DNA of 64,000 nt from Mesorhizobium sp. WSM3862 (GTDB lineage Bacteria > Pseudomonadota > Alphaproteobacteria > Rhizobiales > Rhizobiaceae): positions 372,001 to 436,000 of the forward strand of contig NZ_NSGE01000004.1 in the NCBI RefSeq assembly GCF_002294985.1, given 5' to 3'. How positions within the stretch are numbered: the first letter of the stretch is position 1; every line of letters begins with the position of its first letter. The position numbers and the translations under genes were made by a program. The notes beneath the pieces were generated by a model. That model saw only the letters and a program-made list of their open reading frames with translations. It did not search any database and was not told the origin of the DNA. Positions 33,555 to 45,020 of this stretch are shown one piece after another.

Positions 33555-35099
33555 ATGTCACCATTTAGCATTCTTCGCAGACATCGCGTCGCGGCCCTGC
33601 TGGGCGCTGCGCTGATCATCTCCCCCGTCGTTGTTTCCTTTGCGCAAAATCCCGGCAATGCCGGCCTGAGCAACGTGGTCGCGACGACACAGACGCCGGT
33701 CGCCGGCATTACCGCCCCGAACGGCTCGTTCGCGCCGGTTGTCGCCACCACCAAGCCGGCAGTCGTGACCGTGACGACCGTGATGAAAGCCCAGCCCGGC
33801 GCGACGGACGACGGCTCGCCTTTCGACGGCAATTCGCCCTTCGACCAGTATTTCCAGCAGTTCTTCGGCGACCAGGGCATCCCGATGCCCAAGACGCCGC
33901 CGCAGCAGGCGCCGCGGCAGGAGGCTTTGGGCTCCGGCTTCATCGTCGGGTCCGATGGCACCATCGTCACCAACAACCACGTCATCGACGGCGCGACCTC
34001 GATCAAGGTGACGCTCGACGACGGCACCGAGCTTCCCGCCAAGCTCGTCGGCCACGACGCAAAGAACGATCTGGCGGTGCTCAAGGTCAAGGCGAGCAAG
34101 CCGCTGCCGACCGTCAAATGGGGCGATTCCGACAAGCTGATGACCGGCGACCAGGTGCTGGCGATCGGCAATCCGTTCGGCATCGGCACCACGGTCACCG
34201 CCGGCATCGTCTCGGCGCGCGGCCGCGACCTGCACAGCGGGCCGTTCGACGATTTCATCCAGATCGACGCGCCGATCAACCACGGCAATTCCGGCGGCCC
34301 GCTTGTCGACGTGAAGGGCAATGTGGTCGGCATCAACACGGCGATCTATTCGCCCAATGGCGGCAGCGTCGGCGTCGGCTTCGCCATTCCTTCGGACCAG
34401 GCACAAAAAGTGGTCGACAAGCTTATGAAGGGCGGTGACATCGAATACGGCTATCTTGGCGTGCAGATCCAGCCGGTCACGCAGGACGTCGCTAGCGCCA
34501 TCGGCCTCGACCATCCGGGCGGCGCGCTGGTCGCGGCGGTCACCGACGGTTCGCCGGCGGCCAAGGCCGGCATCGAGACCGGCGACGTCATCACCGGCTT
34601 CGCCGGCCAGGAGATCAAGGACCCCAAGGATCTGTCGCGCGCCGTCGCCGACGTCTCCCCCGGCAGCAAGGAAACGCTGAGTGTCTGGCGCAACGGCAAG
34701 GCGATGCAGATCTCGGCCGATGTCGGCCGCAATGCCGAAGACCAGAAGACCGCCTCGAATGACGAGGGCGGCAAGCCATCTGCCGAACAGGGCCTGCGCG
34801 TGCCCTCGCTCGGCCTTGGCCTTACGGACCTCACGCCGGACATCCGGGAGCAGCTCAACCTGGCCGACAATCAGCGCGGCGCCGTGGTCGAGCGCGTCAA
34901 CCCGGACAAGGCGGCCTCCGCGGCCGGCATTGAACCCGGCGATGTCATCGTCGCCGTCGACCGCACGCCGGTGAAAAACGCAAGGCAAGCGAACCAGGCG
35001 ATCGCCGAGGCCGGCAAGTCCGGCAGGAAGTCGGTGCTGCTGCTGGTCGATCGCGGCGACGCGCAGATATTCGTCGCCGTGCCTTTCGCCGCCGGCTGA
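33555..35099 (+). CDS. Periplasmic serine protease of the Do/DegP family
   Basis: 514 residues from the ATG at 33555, chosen because it opens a signal peptide (VAALLGAALIISPVVVSFA, cleavage after residue 30); upstream in-frame ATGs give only an Arg-rich extension. Trypsin-like domain with the triad H142 (TNNHVIDG), D172 (KNDLAVLKV) and S246 (HGNSGGPLV), then two PDZ domains (about 300-400 and 420-510, with GYLGVQIQPV and LGLGLTDLTPDI). Degrades or refolds damaged envelope proteins. Typically induced by envelope stress, but no regulator is adjacent. The 191-bp gap before it shows no gene. Confidence 0.9.
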   Translation: MSPFSILRRHRVAALLGAALIISPVVVSFAQNPGNAGLSNVVATTQTPVAGITAPNGSFAPVVATTKPAVVTVTTVMKAQPGATDDGSPFDGNSPFDQYFQQFFGDQGIPMPKTPPQQAPRQEALGSGFIVGSDGTIVTNNHVIDGATSIKVTLDDGTELPAKLVGHDAKNDLAVLKVKASKPLPTVKWGDSDKLMTGDQVLAIGNPFGIGTTVTAGIVSARGRDLHSGPFDDFIQIDAPINHGNSGGPLVDVKGNVVGINTAIYSPNGGSVGVGFAIPSDQAQKVVDKLMKGGDIEYGYLGVQIQPVTQDVASAIGLDHPGGALVAAVTDGSPAAKAGIETGDVITGFAGQEIKDPKDLSRAVADVSPGSKETLSVWRNGKAMQISADVGRNAEDQKTASNDEGGKPSAEQGLRVPSLGLGLTDLTPDIREQLNLADNQRGAVVERVNPDKAASAAGIEPGDVIVAVDRTPVKNARQANQAIAEAGKSGRKSVLLLVDRGDAQIFVAVPFAAG

Positions 35100-35112
35100 G
35101 AAAGGTTTCCAA

Positions 35113-35141
35113 GGAGCCTGCCGGCCTCTTCGGCAGGCTCC
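35113..35141 (+). terminator. Strong stem-loop after the DegP-like gene
   Basis: GGAGCCTGCCG (35113-35123) and CGGCAGGCTCC (35131-35141) form a perfect 11-bp stem with a 7-nt loop, 14 nt past the stop codon. No T-tract follows, so it may block RNA decay or work with Rho rather than be a classic intrinsic terminator. Confidence 0.6.
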
Positions 35142-35157
35142 GCCGACAAGATTTCGG

Positions 35158-35300
35158 TTGCCCGCAAACGAGGTCGACTTCCGCGACGAGTTGATTGAAC
35201 TGGACGATCGTCGCGACGGCTTCGATCTGGTGCTGACGCTGACGCGCGAGCAGGCTCGGCGCCCGGCCGGCGCGATCCTTCCAGATCGGAGAGAAGGACG
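35158..35300 (+). pseudogene. Decayed gene fragment, ferredoxin-reductase-like
   Basis: The translated stretch DFRDELIELDDRRDGFDLVL followed by TLTREQ resembles the NAD-binding part of ferredoxin-NADP reductase-like oxidoreductases (RDEL-x-DGF-x-LTR). The frame then continues without the usual WTG-x-RRID continuation and no start or C-terminal Cys is present, so only a remnant remains. The rest of the 586-bp stretch 35142-35726 is AT-richer, has the small palindrome CGAAC-A-GTTCG at 35433-35443 and should hold the promoter of the DUF680 gene. No other gene seen. Confidence 0.4.
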
Positions 35301-35726
35301 CTCAGACGAGGCTGCGCCCAGAGTTGCCGACGCCTTTGACCCGTGGGCGGCAACGCTCCCGAATCAAGCCGGTAGGTCCAAAATGGTTAAGCGGTATCGG
35401 AAAGTGACTATTAGGAGATTCTAAAATCGAACCGAACAGTTCGTTTCTGTTGACGGTGCGTGCAGGGCGGGGTGAACATCGGCGCGCGTGTACACTTGGT
35501 GAGCCAAATGGATAAGTGCGATAACTAACTGATTCAACAGTGTAAAAACCGATCGTGGCGGGCGATTGGTACAATTTCAAGATGGGGATTCATGGTCCAG
35601 CCGAAACAACTTCGTGATTGGAATCCGGCAGCCGGCTCACCCACATCGGGCCTTGTCCGAACGACGCGATTTTCACTCCCAAGACACGCCGCTAGACGGA
35701 CGAAAAAACATACTGGAGTACCAAAA

Positions 35727-35933
35727 ATGAAAAAGATTGTTCTCACTGCCGCCGCCCTTCTGGCCATTTCCGGCAGCGCCTTCGCTGGTAGCGACAACTA
35801 CGGTTCCAACGCCGCCAATCAGCCGGCCGCCGCGGTCGACACTTCTCGCACGGCCTCGACCCACAGGTCGGAAGCGGCCGCTCAGAAGCCCGTCACCCAG
35901 GGCGCGGACCACAACCTCTTCGGCAACAATTAA
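35727..35933 (+). CDS. DUF680-family small secreted protein, copy 1
   Basis: 68 residues from the ATG at 35727 with TGGAG 9 nt upstream; a longer frame from 35592 has no signal sequence at its start. The signal peptide MKKIVLTAAALLAISGSAFA is cleaved before GSDNYGS. The mature part is short and polar, rich in Asn, Ala and Ser, and ends GADHNLFGNN. The layout (SDxxGS, AAVDTSRTAS, HNLFG end) matches DUF680, a small family of unknown role known to me mainly from Mesorhizobium. A paralogue follows 147 bp later. Likely periplasmic. Confidence 0.78.
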   Translation: MKKIVLTAAALLAISGSAFAGSDNYGSNAANQPAAAVDTSRTASTHRSEAAAQKPVTQGADHNLFGNN

Positions 35934-36080
35934 ACTGCCGAACCTGGCCATGATCCATGAGGGGCCATGGCCGACAGGAGACAGGCGGTGGGTTCACCCG
36001 CCGCGTCCCCAGGCATGTCGCCCAAAAGTGTACCGCAGTTTTGGAAAACGACATCAGGTTAAGAATTCAGGAGTATTGAA

Positions 36081-36311
36081 ATGAAGAAGATCGTTCTTGC
36101 CGCAACGGCCGTTCTGGCCCTCTCCGGCGCAGCTTTCGCAGGCAGCGACAATTACGGCTCGGCTGGCGCCAGCCAGCAGGCCCCTGCCGTCGACACGACC
36201 CGCACTTCGTCGGTGGGCACCGACTCGCCGGTCTACAAGCTGCTGAACTCGTCGAATGACGTGCACAAGTCGGCCCCGCAGGGCAGCGACCGCAATCTGT
36301 TCGGCCGCTAA
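36081..36311 (+). CDS. DUF680-family small secreted protein, copy 2
   Basis: 76 residues. Signal peptide MKKIVLAATAVLALSGAAFA, then GSDNYGSAGASQQAPAVDTT and an end RNLFGR. About two-thirds of aligned positions match the copy at 35727, with an eight-residue insertion (VYKLLNSS region) in the middle. CAGGAG lies 7 nt upstream of the ATG. The tandem arose by duplication. A strong terminator follows 25 nt after the stop. Function unknown. Confidence 0.78.
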   Translation: MKKIVLAATAVLALSGAAFAGSDNYGSAGASQQAPAVDTTRTSSVGTDSPVYKLLNSSNDVHKSAPQGSDRNLFGR

Positions 36312-36336
36312 CAGCCGCAAGCAGTTGACGAAAAAG

Positions 36337-36363
36337 GAGCGGCGAGGCCAAACCTCGCCGCTC
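36337..36363. terminator. Bidirectional rho-independent terminator
   Basis: Perfect 11-bp stem GAGCGGCGAGG / CCTCGCCGCTC with loop CCAAA, flanked by AAAAAG on the left and TTTCTTT on the right. It can stop both the DUF680 transcript (plus) and the agl operon (minus), whose last gene ends at 36417. Confidence 0.9.
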
Positions 36364-36416
36364 TTTCTTTATCCGGACCGCCTCGTGCCTCATGGCCGAA
36401 ACGGCAGCACCGAGCG

Positions 36417-37529
<1,113 letters not shown>

Positions 37530-37562
37530 GGTTTCCTCTCCCAGTGATTGTCTGTTCTCAAC

Positions 37563-39227
<1,665 letters not shown>

Positions 39228-39231
39228 TGTC

Positions 39232-40386
39232 TCAACCTCCTTTCACCGAGCCGGCAAGCAGCCCGCGGACGAAATAGCGCTGCAGTGAGAAGAACACGAT
39301 CAGCGGCACGATGATGGTGATGAAGGCCGATGTCGTAAGGATTTCCCAATTGCCGCCTCTCGAGCCGAGCAGCGCGTTGAGTTGCGCCGTCAGCACGATC
39401 TGGTCGGGCGCCGTGCCGAGGAAAACCATCGCCACCAACAGATCGTTCCACACCCACAGGAATTGAAAGATGGCGAAGGAGGCAAGCACCGGGAAGGACA
39501 GCGGCAGCACGATCTTGACGAAGATCTCGAAATCGCTGGCGCCGTCGATCCGTGCCGATTCCATGATCTCGCGCGGCAGGCCGGCGATATAGCTTCTGAG
39601 CAGGTAGATGGCGAAGGGCAGGCCGAAGCCGGTATGCGCCAGCCAGATGCCGAGATAGGTTTTCGACGGCACACCGAAGAAGGTCCCGACGCCGTTGTAG
39701 AGCTTGAGCAGCGGGATCAGCGACATCTGCAGCGGCACCACGAGCAGACCGATGATCACCGCAATCAGCAGCGCCCTTCCGGGAAAGCGCATCCAGGCCA
39801 ACGCATAGGCGGCGAAGGCCGCAATCAGGATCGGGATCACCGTCGCCGGAATGGTCACGGTCAGCGAGTTCATGAAGGAGCGGCCGATACCTTGCGACAG
39901 AAGCACGTTCTCGTAGTTTTCCGTGGTGAATTTCGGCGGCGCCGAGGAGGCATAATAGACACGCTGGCCGCGATCGCCTTCGAAGGCCTTCGGCGAAGAC
40001 AGCACGAACGTGCCGTCGGCGTTGACCTGCAGCGACACCCCATCGCCGAGATCGGCGGCCGTGCCGGCCTTGTATTGTGTCGGCGCCGCCGCCTTGGTGC
40101 CGAAGGCGCTGATCGCACGCTTGGCGCCATCGCCGAAGACGTTGCCTTCGATGACGTATTTGCCGTCCTTCTGGGTTTGTGCGGACGCAGCCGGCAGACG
40201 CCCAGCCTCGGTCTGGCTGGAGCTTGAGAAGGAGTTCCACCAACCCGACGCGATGATCTGGTCCTTGTCGCGCAGCGACGACACGAGGATGCCGAGTGTC
40301 GGGATGGTCCAGATGACGACGAAGACCAGCACGGCGAGATGAACGCCGAATCGGCCGACGAAGGACTTTCCGCGGGTCGCAGCCAT
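39232..40386 (-). CDS. aglG: ABC permease for alpha-glucosides
   Basis: 384 residues. MalG-type inner-membrane permease with six hydrophobic segments, the first near residues 10-30. A long periplasmic insertion of about 130 residues follows it (SLRDKDQIIASGWW to the start of the second segment near 165), which is usual for AglG but not for MalG. The cytoplasmic EAA loop is ESARIDGASDFEIFVKIVLP near 275-295. Starts one base after the aglF stop codon. Pairs with AglF and AglK to import alpha-glucosides. Confidence 0.88.
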   Translation of the reverse strand: MAATRGKSFVGRFGVHLAVLVFVVIWTIPTLGILVSSLRDKDQIIASGWWNSFSSSSQTEAGRLPAASAQTQKDGKYVIEGNVFGDGAKRAISAFGTKAAAPTQYKAGTAADLGDGVSLQVNADGTFVLSSPKAFEGDRGQRVYYASSAPPKFTTENYENVLLSQGIGRSFMNSLTVTIPATVIPILIAAFAAYALAWMRFPGRALLIAVIIGLLVVPLQMSLIPLLKLYNGVGTFFGVPSKTYLGIWLAHTGFGLPFAIYLLRSYIAGLPREIMESARIDGASDFEIFVKIVLPLSFPVLASFAIFQFLWVWNDLLVAMVFLGTAPDQIVLTAQLNALLGSRGGNWEILTTSAFITIIVPLIVFFSLQRYFVRGLLAGSVKGG

Positions 40387-40387
40387 C

Positions 40388-41401
40388 TCAGTGTCCTCCC
40401 GTCTCTTTGTTGGCCTGGCGAATGTTCCAGACCATGATCGGGATGACCGCGATCATGATGATGATGGCGATCGTGGCGCCGCGGCCGAAATCGCCGCCGC
40501 CGCGGAACATCCAGTCGAACATCAGATTGGCGAGCACCTGGCTGTTCCATTGGCCGTTGGTCATGGTCAGCACGATGTCGAACACTTTCAGCACCAGGAT
40601 GGTGATGGTGGTCCAGACAACTGCGATCGTCCCCCAGATCTGCGGCACCATGATCTTCCAGAAGATCTGGAACGGGTTGGCGCCGTCGATGACGGCCGCC
40701 TCCAGCGTCTCTTCCGGAATGCCGCGCAAGGCCGACGACAGGATCACCATGGCGAACCCTGTCTGGATCCAGATCAGGATCACCATCAGGAAGAAATTGT
40801 TCCAGAACGGCAGCGATATCCAGACCTGCGGCTGGCCGCCGAAATACTGGATGATGGCGTTGAGCAGGCCGATCTGCACCTGGCCCTCGCCGCGATACTC
40901 GTAAATGAATTTCCAGATCACGCTGGCGCCGACGAAAGAAATCGCCAGCGGCAGGAAGATAAGGCTCTTGGCGATCGTTCCCCACCAGATCTTGTCGGTG
41001 AGCACGGCGATGATCAGGCCGAGGAAGGTGCAGGCCGCCGGCACCACCGCCAGCCATAAGATGTTGTTGAAGATCGAGTTGCGGAAATCCTGGTCGCTGA
41101 ACGCCCATTGGTAGTTGGCGAGGCCGACGAAGTGCTCGCCGCCGCGGTCGAGAAAAGAGAGCCGCAGCGTCTCGATCACCGGATAGATCAGATAGATGGT
41201 CAGGATGATCATCGCCGGCCCGACGAACAGCCATGGCCGCACCAGCCCTTGCCGGCGCAGATTGTCGACGGCGGCGCTGCCGGAGACGCCGCGCGACGGA
41301 AAGATCAGATCGAGCAGCTTGTTGGCGCCCCAGAAATACGCGACACAGCCGCCGACGCCGATGATGATGACGAATATGGCCGAGAAAATCTGAGCCGCCA
41401 T
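40388..41401 (-). CDS. aglF: ABC permease for alpha-glucosides
   Basis: 337 residues from the ATG at 41401, chosen for GGGAGAGGG 5 nt upstream; an in-frame ATG at 41452 has no ribosome site. MalF-type inner-membrane permease: an N-terminal extra membrane helix (about 6-28), then six segments from about 57 on. The EAA loop is EAAVIDGANPFQIFWKIMVP near 225-245. Second gene of the agl operon, after a 173-bp gap with a hairpin that separates it from the binding-protein gene. Confidence 0.88.
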   Translation of the reverse strand: MAAQIFSAIFVIIIGVGGCVAYFWGANKLLDLIFPSRGVSGSAAVDNLRRQGLVRPWLFVGPAMIILTIYLIYPVIETLRLSFLDRGGEHFVGLANYQWAFSDQDFRNSIFNNILWLAVVPAACTFLGLIIAVLTDKIWWGTIAKSLIFLPLAISFVGASVIWKFIYEYRGEGQVQIGLLNAIIQYFGGQPQVWISLPFWNNFFLMVILIWIQTGFAMVILSSALRGIPEETLEAAVIDGANPFQIFWKIMVPQIWGTIAVVWTTITILVLKVFDIVLTMTNGQWNSQVLANLMFDWMFRGGGDFGRGATIAIIIMIAVIPIMVWNIRQANKETGGH

Positions 41402-41515
41402 GGGTCCCTCTCCCTGGGCATGACCGGCCGGCCAAGGCTCGGCCGCATGCACCGACTTTCAGTTATTCGGAACAGTCGAGACGCGAAGGCTTCCGGCGTG
41501 GGCTGCCGGTCGGAC

Positions 41516-41531
41516 CCGGGCCGTAGCCCGG
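41516..41531 (-). promoter_or_regulatory. Intercistronic hairpin between aglE and aglF
   Basis: CCGGGC-CGTA-GCCCGG, a perfect 6-bp stem with a tetraloop, in the 173-bp gap after aglE. Stem-loops at this place in binding-protein transporter operons commonly protect the upstream message, so that more binding protein than permease is made. No T-tract, so full termination is unlikely. Confidence 0.45.
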
Positions 41532-41574
41532 ATCCGGTAGGAGGATGAGGAAGTCTCGGGTCGCGCGCGGCGGC

Positions 41575-42930
41575 CTACTTGATGGCATCCCAGCTCTTCT
41601 GGATATCGGCGGCGACGTCCTGGGCGGACTTGCCGCCGACTAGGTCGATCATGCCGGTCCAGAAGGAGCCTGCGCCGACCTTGCCGGGCATCAGGTCCGA
41701 GCCGTCGAAACGCACCGTGGTGGCCCCGACCAGGATCTCGCCCTGCTTCTTCAGCGCGTCGCTGCCATAGGCGTCCTTGTTGGCTCCCTTGAAGGGCGTG
41801 ACGAAGCTCTTCTGCGCCATCCACAATTCATGCGCGAGCGGCATCTCGAGGAACTTGATGAACTCACGCGAAGCCTTGGAATCCTTTGTGATCATCACCA
41901 GCGTTCCGGCCACTTCCAGCGGCGTGCCCAGTTCCGGCTTCGAGGCGTAGGGCGGGTAGGGGAAGAAGTCCGCATCCTGGCCGAGCTTCACATTCTCCGG
42001 GAAGAAGGAAGGAATGAACGATGCCTGATGGTGCATGTAGCACTTCGGCGGCACCGTAAAGAGGCCCTTTGGGCTGTCGCGGAAGTCGGTTGCCGCGACT
42101 GCCTTGGCACCGCCGTCGACCATCTTGTCGTCGGTTGCGATCTTGCCGAAGATATCGAGGGCGTTGACCACGGCCGGATCGGTGAAGGGAATCTCGTTCT
42201 TCACCCATTTGTCGTAGACTTCCGGCGGCTGGGTGCGCAGCATGATGTCCTCGACCCAGTCGGTCGCCGGCCAACCGGTGGCGCCGCCCGAACCCAGCCC
42301 GATGCACCAGGGCTTGCCGCCGTCGGCAATGATCTTCTTTTCGAGATCGGCCAGTTCCTCCTGGGTCTTCGGAACTTTGTAGCGGGCCTCCTCGAAATTA
42401 TCTGGCGAGTACCAGACCAGACCTTTCACGTCGATCTTGTAGGGAAAGGCATAGAAGCCCGGCTTGCCGTCCTTGCCCGTATAGGTGCCGAGCTTGGCCC
42501 AGGAGTCGCCGGCGGCATAATTTTCCTTGATCCAGGCGGCGACGTCGTCGCCCAGCGGGGTCAGCACACCCTTGGAAGCGAGATCCTGGATCAGTCCCGG
42601 CTGTGGCAGGATGGCGATGTTGGGCGGGCTGCCGGCCTGTGTGTCGATAACGATCTGCTGCTCATAATTCTCCGACGAGGAGTATTTGACCTCTGCTCCC
42701 GTCGCCTCGGAGAAATAGTCGAGCACCGAACGCACGAGCGTCTCGTCCTCGCCGCGCCACGGACCGAAGATGGTCAGCGTTTCGCCCTTGAGGTCGACCT
42801 TCTTGAGATCGTCGTAATTCGCCCAATGAAACTTCGAATCCTCGCCCGGCTTGAATTTCAGTTCGGCATGTGCCGGCAGGCCAAGGGTGAGCGCAGCGAA
42901 CGCAGCACCCAAGAGAAGCATTTTCTTCAT
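41575..42930 (-). CDS. aglE: Alpha-glucoside-binding periplasmic protein
   Basis: 451 residues from the ATG at 42930, with GGGAGGACTG just upstream. Signal peptide MKKMLLLGAAFAALTLGLPA, cleaved after AHA. Family-1 extracellular solute-binding protein: LTIFGPWRGEDETLVRSVL near 50-70, PNIAILPQPGLIQDLA near 105 and GLVWYSPDNFEEA near 170, a lobe-hinge pattern typical of sugar binders. First gene of the agl operon, so expected most abundant. Divergent from aglR, with an operator palindrome 111 bp upstream. Confidence 0.9.
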   Translation of the reverse strand: MKKMLLLGAAFAALTLGLPAHAELKFKPGEDSKFHWANYDDLKKVDLKGETLTIFGPWRGEDETLVRSVLDYFSEATGAEVKYSSSENYEQQIVIDTQAGSPPNIAILPQPGLIQDLASKGVLTPLGDDVAAWIKENYAAGDSWAKLGTYTGKDGKPGFYAFPYKIDVKGLVWYSPDNFEEARYKVPKTQEELADLEKKIIADGGKPWCIGLGSGGATGWPATDWVEDIMLRTQPPEVYDKWVKNEIPFTDPAVVNALDIFGKIATDDKMVDGGAKAVAATDFRDSPKGLFTVPPKCYMHHQASFIPSFFPENVKLGQDADFFPYPPYASKPELGTPLEVAGTLVMITKDSKASREFIKFLEMPLAHELWMAQKSFVTPFKGANKDAYGSDALKKQGEILVGATTVRFDGSDLMPGKVGAGSFWTGMIDLVGGKSAQDVAADIQKSWDAIK

Positions 42931-43040
42931 GGCAGTCCTCCCAGTGTTGAGACAGTTCGGACGAAACCTCCATCTCGTCCGCCGACGCCCACGGAACTGT
43001 GACTCAGCGAGAAGGCAACCGCAACCTTTCGAAGAGTCTT

Positions 43041-43054
43041 CCAAAGCGCTTTGG
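43041..43054. promoter_or_regulatory. LacI-family (AglR) operator upstream of aglE
   Basis: CCAAAGCGCTTTGG is a perfect 14-bp palindrome with the central CG step typical of LacI-family sites. It lies 111 bp before aglE in the 358-bp divergent region 42931-43288. A second palindrome, GATTTAAATC (43111-43120), lies nearby and is unexplained. No gene is seen in this region. Confidence 0.75.
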
Positions 43055-43262
43055 CTACTCTGATCTCGCCATTGAATTGGGCGGAAGTCAAGAGGGCCGC
43101 CGTGCTAATCGATTTAAATCCGCTTGCGAGAAAGGAAAAAGTGCAATGCAGCAAGCTTTTTTGGCGCTGCAGCAGCAATTTCGGCTTCAAACTGCCTGTG
43201 GCCGCCCCTAAGGTCATAACGCTGGGCCATGGCGCCAGCGATCCTCGGATCGATTCAAATTG

Positions 43263-43272
43263 AAAGCGCTTT
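43263..43272. promoter_or_regulatory. LacI-family (AglR) operator before aglR
   Basis: AAAGCGCTTT, same core as the site at 43041-43054, ends 16 bp before the aglR start codon. A repressor here would block aglR itself, and the two sites 222 bp apart could be bridged by a tetramer through a DNA loop. Confidence 0.7.
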
Positions 43273-43288
43273 GAGGCTGGAGGCCTCG

Positions 43289-44311
43289 ATGAACCTCAAG
43301 CAACTCTCGCACATGCTGTCGCTTTCGCAAACCACGGTAAGCCGGGCGCTGAACGGCTACCCGGAGGTCAGCGAGGAGACGCGGCGTCGCGTGATTGATG
43401 CCGCTAAGCGCCACGGCTACCGGCCGAACCCCAGCGCGCGGCGGCTGGCCACCGGCAAATCGGGAATGATCGGCTATGTGCTGCCGACCGGCAACGCCGT
43501 CGACATCGATCCGCATTTCGTCGAGTTTCTTTCGGGTCTCGGCGACTATGCCCGCTCGCACGAGCTCGATCTGGTGCTCTCGCCGGCCGACGCCGACGAC
43601 CAGGAGACGACCTATCGGCGTATCGTCGCCAACCGGCAGGTCGACGCCGTCTACATTTCCTCGCCACGCCCCGCCGATCGGCGGCTGGCGCTGGTCAACA
43701 CGCTGGGCATCCCCTTCATCGTCCATGGCCGCAGCGAGGGTTTTGAGTTCGACTATCCCTATCTCGATATCGACAACGAGGGCGCCTTCCACGAAGCGGC
43801 CAGGCTTCTCGTCCAGCTCGGCCACAAGCGGCTGGCGCTGATCAACGGCGACGACCGCGAGACCTTCGCCATCCATCGCGAGCGCGGCGTGCGCCGGGCG
43901 CTTGCCGCCAGCGGACTGACACTGGGCGAGCGCCACATCTGTTCCACGACCATGACCGAGGAAAATGGCTATCGCGCCGCCCGCCGCCTGCTCGAAGAAA
44001 GCGGAGCCCCGACGGCGATCGTCTGCTCCAGTCTCATCATGGCGCTCGGTGTCGTCCGCGCCGTACGCGATCTCGGCCTGACCATTCCGGGCGATCTGTC
44101 GCTGGTCGCCCATGACGACGTCTTCCCCTGGCTGCGGCCGGAGAATTTCCCGGTGCCGCTCTCGACCACCCGCTCCTCGATCCGCCTTGCCGGCGCGCGC
44201 GTGGCCGAGCGGCTGGCGGCGCGCATATCAGGGCTGGAAGAGGGCGCGCGCGGCGAGGTCTGGCCGGTCGATCTGGTGGTGCGGGGATCGGTGGCCGGCG
44301 CGCCGGTGTAG
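43289..44311 (+). CDS. aglR: LacI-family repressor of the agl operon
   Basis: 340 residues from the ATG at 43289, chosen for GGAGG 6 nt upstream and because translation then opens with the helix-turn-helix MNLKQLSHMLSLSQTTVSRA; the upstream extension to 43229 runs through the operator. Hinge helix NPSARRLATGKSGMIGYVLP near 45-65, then the periplasmic-binding-protein-like effector domain (VFPWLRPENFPVPLSTTR near 285). Divergent from aglE; likely releases DNA when an alpha-glucoside or a derivative binds. Confidence 0.87.
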   Translation: MNLKQLSHMLSLSQTTVSRALNGYPEVSEETRRRVIDAAKRHGYRPNPSARRLATGKSGMIGYVLPTGNAVDIDPHFVEFLSGLGDYARSHELDLVLSPADADDQETTYRRIVANRQVDAVYISSPRPADRRLALVNTLGIPFIVHGRSEGFEFDYPYLDIDNEGAFHEAARLLVQLGHKRLALINGDDRETFAIHRERGVRRALAASGLTLGERHICSTTMTEENGYRAARRLLEESGAPTAIVCSSLIMALGVVRAVRDLGLTIPGDLSLVAHDDVFPWLRPENFPVPLSTTRSSIRLAGARVAERLAARISGLEEGARGEVWPVDLVVRGSVAGAPV

Positions 44312-44353
44312 GTCAAACCTCAATTCTTCTGAAGCGACCGGGGGGGTCGACCT

Positions 44354-44893
44354 TCAGAACGGACTGAATTCTCTGTCCAGCAGCCCCATAATGATGTCAT
44401 CCTGCCAAGCCCCGCCGACGAATGCGGCTTCGCGCTCGCGCCCCTCCTCCACAAATCCGCACTTGCGATAGCAGGCGATCGCGCGGAAATTGCTCGATAA
44501 GACCCTTAGCGAAACTCGATGCAGGCCACGACCGAACGCATATTCGAGCACAAGCCTGATCGCTTCGGTACCATACCCCTTGCCTAGATATGCTTGGTCG
44601 TCGATGCCGATGGCCAAGGCTGCCCTCTTGTCCTGCCAATCTATGCTGTGCAGGCGGACATGGCCGACGAAGGAACCGGCATCAATGACCCAGGCACAGT
44701 TCTGTTGCTCGATGAAGCGAATGGCAGCCTCGGCTTCTCCTCGGGTAAAGGTTGTGTTTGGGCCGAATCTCCGACCATAGGCTTCAACGATCTCGCGATG
44801 CCGACCAAGCGCTAGCCGCGTGTCCACATCTTGGGGAATTGGTCTGCGAAGGATGAGGCGAGCGCCCCGAAGTTCGGGAAGATCGGCTATCAT
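44354..44893 (-). CDS. GNAT-family N-acetyltransferase (RimJ/RimL type)
   Basis: 179 residues. Starts LRGARLILRRPIPQDVDTRL, the RimJ/L opening. Acetyl-CoA-binding motif A is DDQAYLGKGYGTEAIRLVLE near 108-127 (Q/RxxGxG/A form GKGYGT), then LRVLSSNFRAIACYRKCGFV near 140-160. Acetylates an amine on a protein, antibiotic or metabolite; substrate unknown. Stands alone, convergent with aglR (43-bp gap). Confidence 0.83.
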   Translation of the reverse strand: MIADLPELRGARLILRRPIPQDVDTRLALGRHREIVEAYGRRFGPNTTFTRGEAEAAIRFIEQQNCAWVIDAGSFVGHVRLHSIDWQDKRAALAIGIDDQAYLGKGYGTEAIRLVLEYAFGRGLHRVSLRVLSSNFRAIACYRKCGFVEEGREREAAFVGGAWQDDIIMGLLDREFSPF

Positions 44894-45020
44894 TTGTAGA
44901 AGCTAAGATGTTCGTGCCTATTTGTCGAACGGCCGACTCCGCTCATCGCGGTCATTTGCGATAGCCAATTGATTGAGTTGCAACAGAAGAGCATCGGGGC
45001 ATGAGCCTCAAACACGAGAC

